From NCBI GenBank assembly GCA_031258355.1, contig JAIRMZ010000099.1, positions 1 to 5,532 of the forward strand: DNA of 5,532 nucleotides, written 5' to 3'. The DNA is from Holosporales bacterium. GTDB lineage: Bacteria; Pseudomonadota; Alphaproteobacteria; UBA3830; JAIRMZ01. The notes beneath the pieces were generated by a model that did no database searches, was not told the DNA's origin, and worked only from the letters and a program-made list of their open reading frames with translations. The translations under genes were made by a program, and so were the position numbers. Below are positions 4,483-5,532 of the stretch, in pieces; position 1 is the first letter of the stretch, and each line of letters opens with the position of its first letter.

Positions 4483-5532
4483 TCACCCTAAACTCTCGAT
4501 GTCTGAAAGGCACAAGGCTTGTGCTTGTGTTCTTCCGTCGTAATAAGCTTTATACCAAGAAAGCGTCCGGTGCACAGCCTCTTCTAAGGATAGGATCGAA
4601 GCGATATCTAGGAGAGCTTTTCCTTTCGCGGGATCAAGTAAAAGATGACGCGCTTCTGGCAAAGCGCGCTCTTCTTCCGAAATAGGAGCAAGAGGTACGT
4701 TTATCCCCTCCTCCTGAACAAGCGAGAGAACTGTGTGCACCGTTGCGGACTGCGCAGGAGAAGGACCAAAATTGTAAGCTCCCGCGAAATCTGGTGCATC
4801 CCAAAGCTTTTCCGCGAGGACAAGGTATCCGTAAAGCGGTTCCAAAACATGCTGCCATGGACGGACCGCCTCTGGATGGCGCACCTTGAGAGCGATTCCC
4901 GCTTGCCAAGCGCGCATAATGTCAGGAAGAAGACGATCCTCCGCCCAATCCCCGCCTCCGATTACGTTTCCTGCGCGTGCCGTTGCCACAGCCGCCTGAC
5001 GCCCTTCGAAAAAAGACCGCCGGTAACTCTCAACCACTTCTTCGCAACAGACTTTACTCGCGCTATACGGGTCCCGTCCTCCGAGAGGATCTGTTTCACG
5101 ATACGCCCAAAATCCGCCCTCATTGCGATAGACTTTGTCTGTCGTCACGACAACCACCACGCGAACAGCTTCTTCTCTTCTCAAAGAGTCCAGTAAGTGC
5201 ACCGTTCCCATGACATTTGTTGAAAAAGTCTCAATCGGGTGGAAATAACTTCGTCTAACGAGCGGCTGTGCAGCCAGATGAAAGACAATCTCAGGCTGAG
5301 CATCTTTAATTAGCTGAGCAAAAGGCGCACCTTCCCGGATATCGCAAAAATGACTGTGGCAAAGAGACTCTATTTCCGCAGCTGTATAGAGGTTCGGCGT
5401 CGTTTCTGGAGGAAGGGAAAGACCCACGACACGCGCACCTAAGTGATACAAACATAGTACTATCCAAGAACCTTTAAAGCCTGTATGCCCTGTTACTAAG
5501 ACACGCTTCCCTTTCCAAAAGGAAGGATCAAG
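4483..5532 (-). CDS. rfbG: CDP-glucose 4,6-dehydratase (5' end just outside window)
   Basis: This short-chain dehydrogenase-type enzyme converts CDP-glucose to CDP-4-keto-6-deoxyglucose using bound NAD, the first committed step to CDP-deoxysugars. The frame is open to the right edge and gives 349 visible residues. The edge encodes LDPSFWKGKRVLVTGHTGFK, the usual beginning of the family, so only the start codon and perhaps a few residues are missing. In visible numbering, the NAD motif GHTGFKG is 15-21, FHLAAQPLVRRSY is 84-96, TTDKVY 130-135 and the catalytic YSASK 156-160. RAGNVIGGGDW and RPWQHVLEPLYGYL further on are typical of CDP-glucose rather than dTDP-glucose dehydratases. An internal TTG at 5451 could be mistaken for the start, but it lies after the NAD motif. 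The stop TGA (4483-4485) is nine bases before the epimerase start, so the genes are surely co-transcribed. A glucose-1-phosphate cytidylyltransferase (rfbF) would be expected beyond the right edge. Confidence 0.95.
   Translation of the reverse strand, partial: LDPSFWKGKRVLVTGHTGFKGSWIVLCLYHLGARVVGLSLPPETTPNLYTAAEIESLCHSHFCDIREGAPFAQLIKDAQPEIVFHLAAQPLVRRSYFHPIETFSTNVMGTVHLLDSLRREEAVRVVVVVTTDKVYRNEGGFWAYRETDPLGGRDPYSASKVCCEEVVESYRRSFFEGRQAAVATARAGNVIGGGDWAEDRLLPDIMRAWQAGIALKVRHPEAVRPWQHVLEPLYGYLVLAEKLWDAPDFAGAYNFGPSPAQSATVHTVLSLVQEEGINVPLAPISEEERALPEARHLLLDPAKGKALLDIASILSLEEAVHRTLSWYKAYYDGRTQAQALCLSDIESLG

Noticed and set aside
4645..5196. A + strand open frame of 183 codons
   Set aside because: It is antisense to the CDP-glucose 4,6-dehydratase and shows no domain pattern or ribosome-binding site.

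Overview
The window carries seven protein genes: two housekeeping genes on the + strand (ruvB, cut by the left edge, and greA) and five minus-strand genes in two blocks. RuvB and GreA read most like alphaproteobacterial versions. Examples are the RuvB stretches 'DHVLFYGPPGLGKTTLAQIV' and '[20 protein letters not shown]', and the GreA opening 'MNKNPMTQEGF' with 'SFIEGRIADLE'. Base composition looks close to balanced, which is low for free-living members of that class and would fit a host-associated or reduced lineage. The class is a moderate-confidence inference; nothing here fixes the order or genus.

Layout. Positions 1-923 hold ruvB (+). Positions 934-2025 hold a two-gene minus-strand unit: a MORN-repeat protein, then a PAAR-like (DUF4280-type) spike-tip protein whose start codon directly follows the MORN stop codon. 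Positions 2026-2163 are a divergent control region with a perfect AT-rich inverted repeat. Positions 2164-2634 hold greA (+). A 58-base gap (2635-2692) contains a diverged copy of a greA-internal segment. Positions 2693-5532 hold a tight minus-strand operon, transcribed from the right edge leftward: CDP-glucose 4,6-dehydratase (cut by the right edge), an RmlC-type sugar 3,5-epimerase, and a TylC3/NovU-type sugar C-methyltransferase.

How the genes work together. RuvB (Holliday-junction branch migration) and GreA (rescue of backtracked RNA polymerase) are unrelated core functions. The right-hand operon makes sense as one pathway: CDP-glucose to CDP-4-keto-6-deoxyglucose, then epimerisation next to the keto group, then C-methylation. 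The product would be a CDP-activated branched 6-deoxyhexose for a surface polysaccharide or lipopolysaccharide. The PAAR-like/MORN pair looks like a small accessory module of a contractile injection apparatus (type VI secretion or a related phage-tail-like system) inserted between core genes. No sheath, tube, VgrG or toxin gene is visible here.

The least expected observations are the greA-fragment echo just after greA, and the His-free, Cys-rich PAAR-like protein coupled to a protein made of about nine MORN repeats. No RNA gene, CRISPR array, insertion sequence or convincing intrinsic terminator was found.
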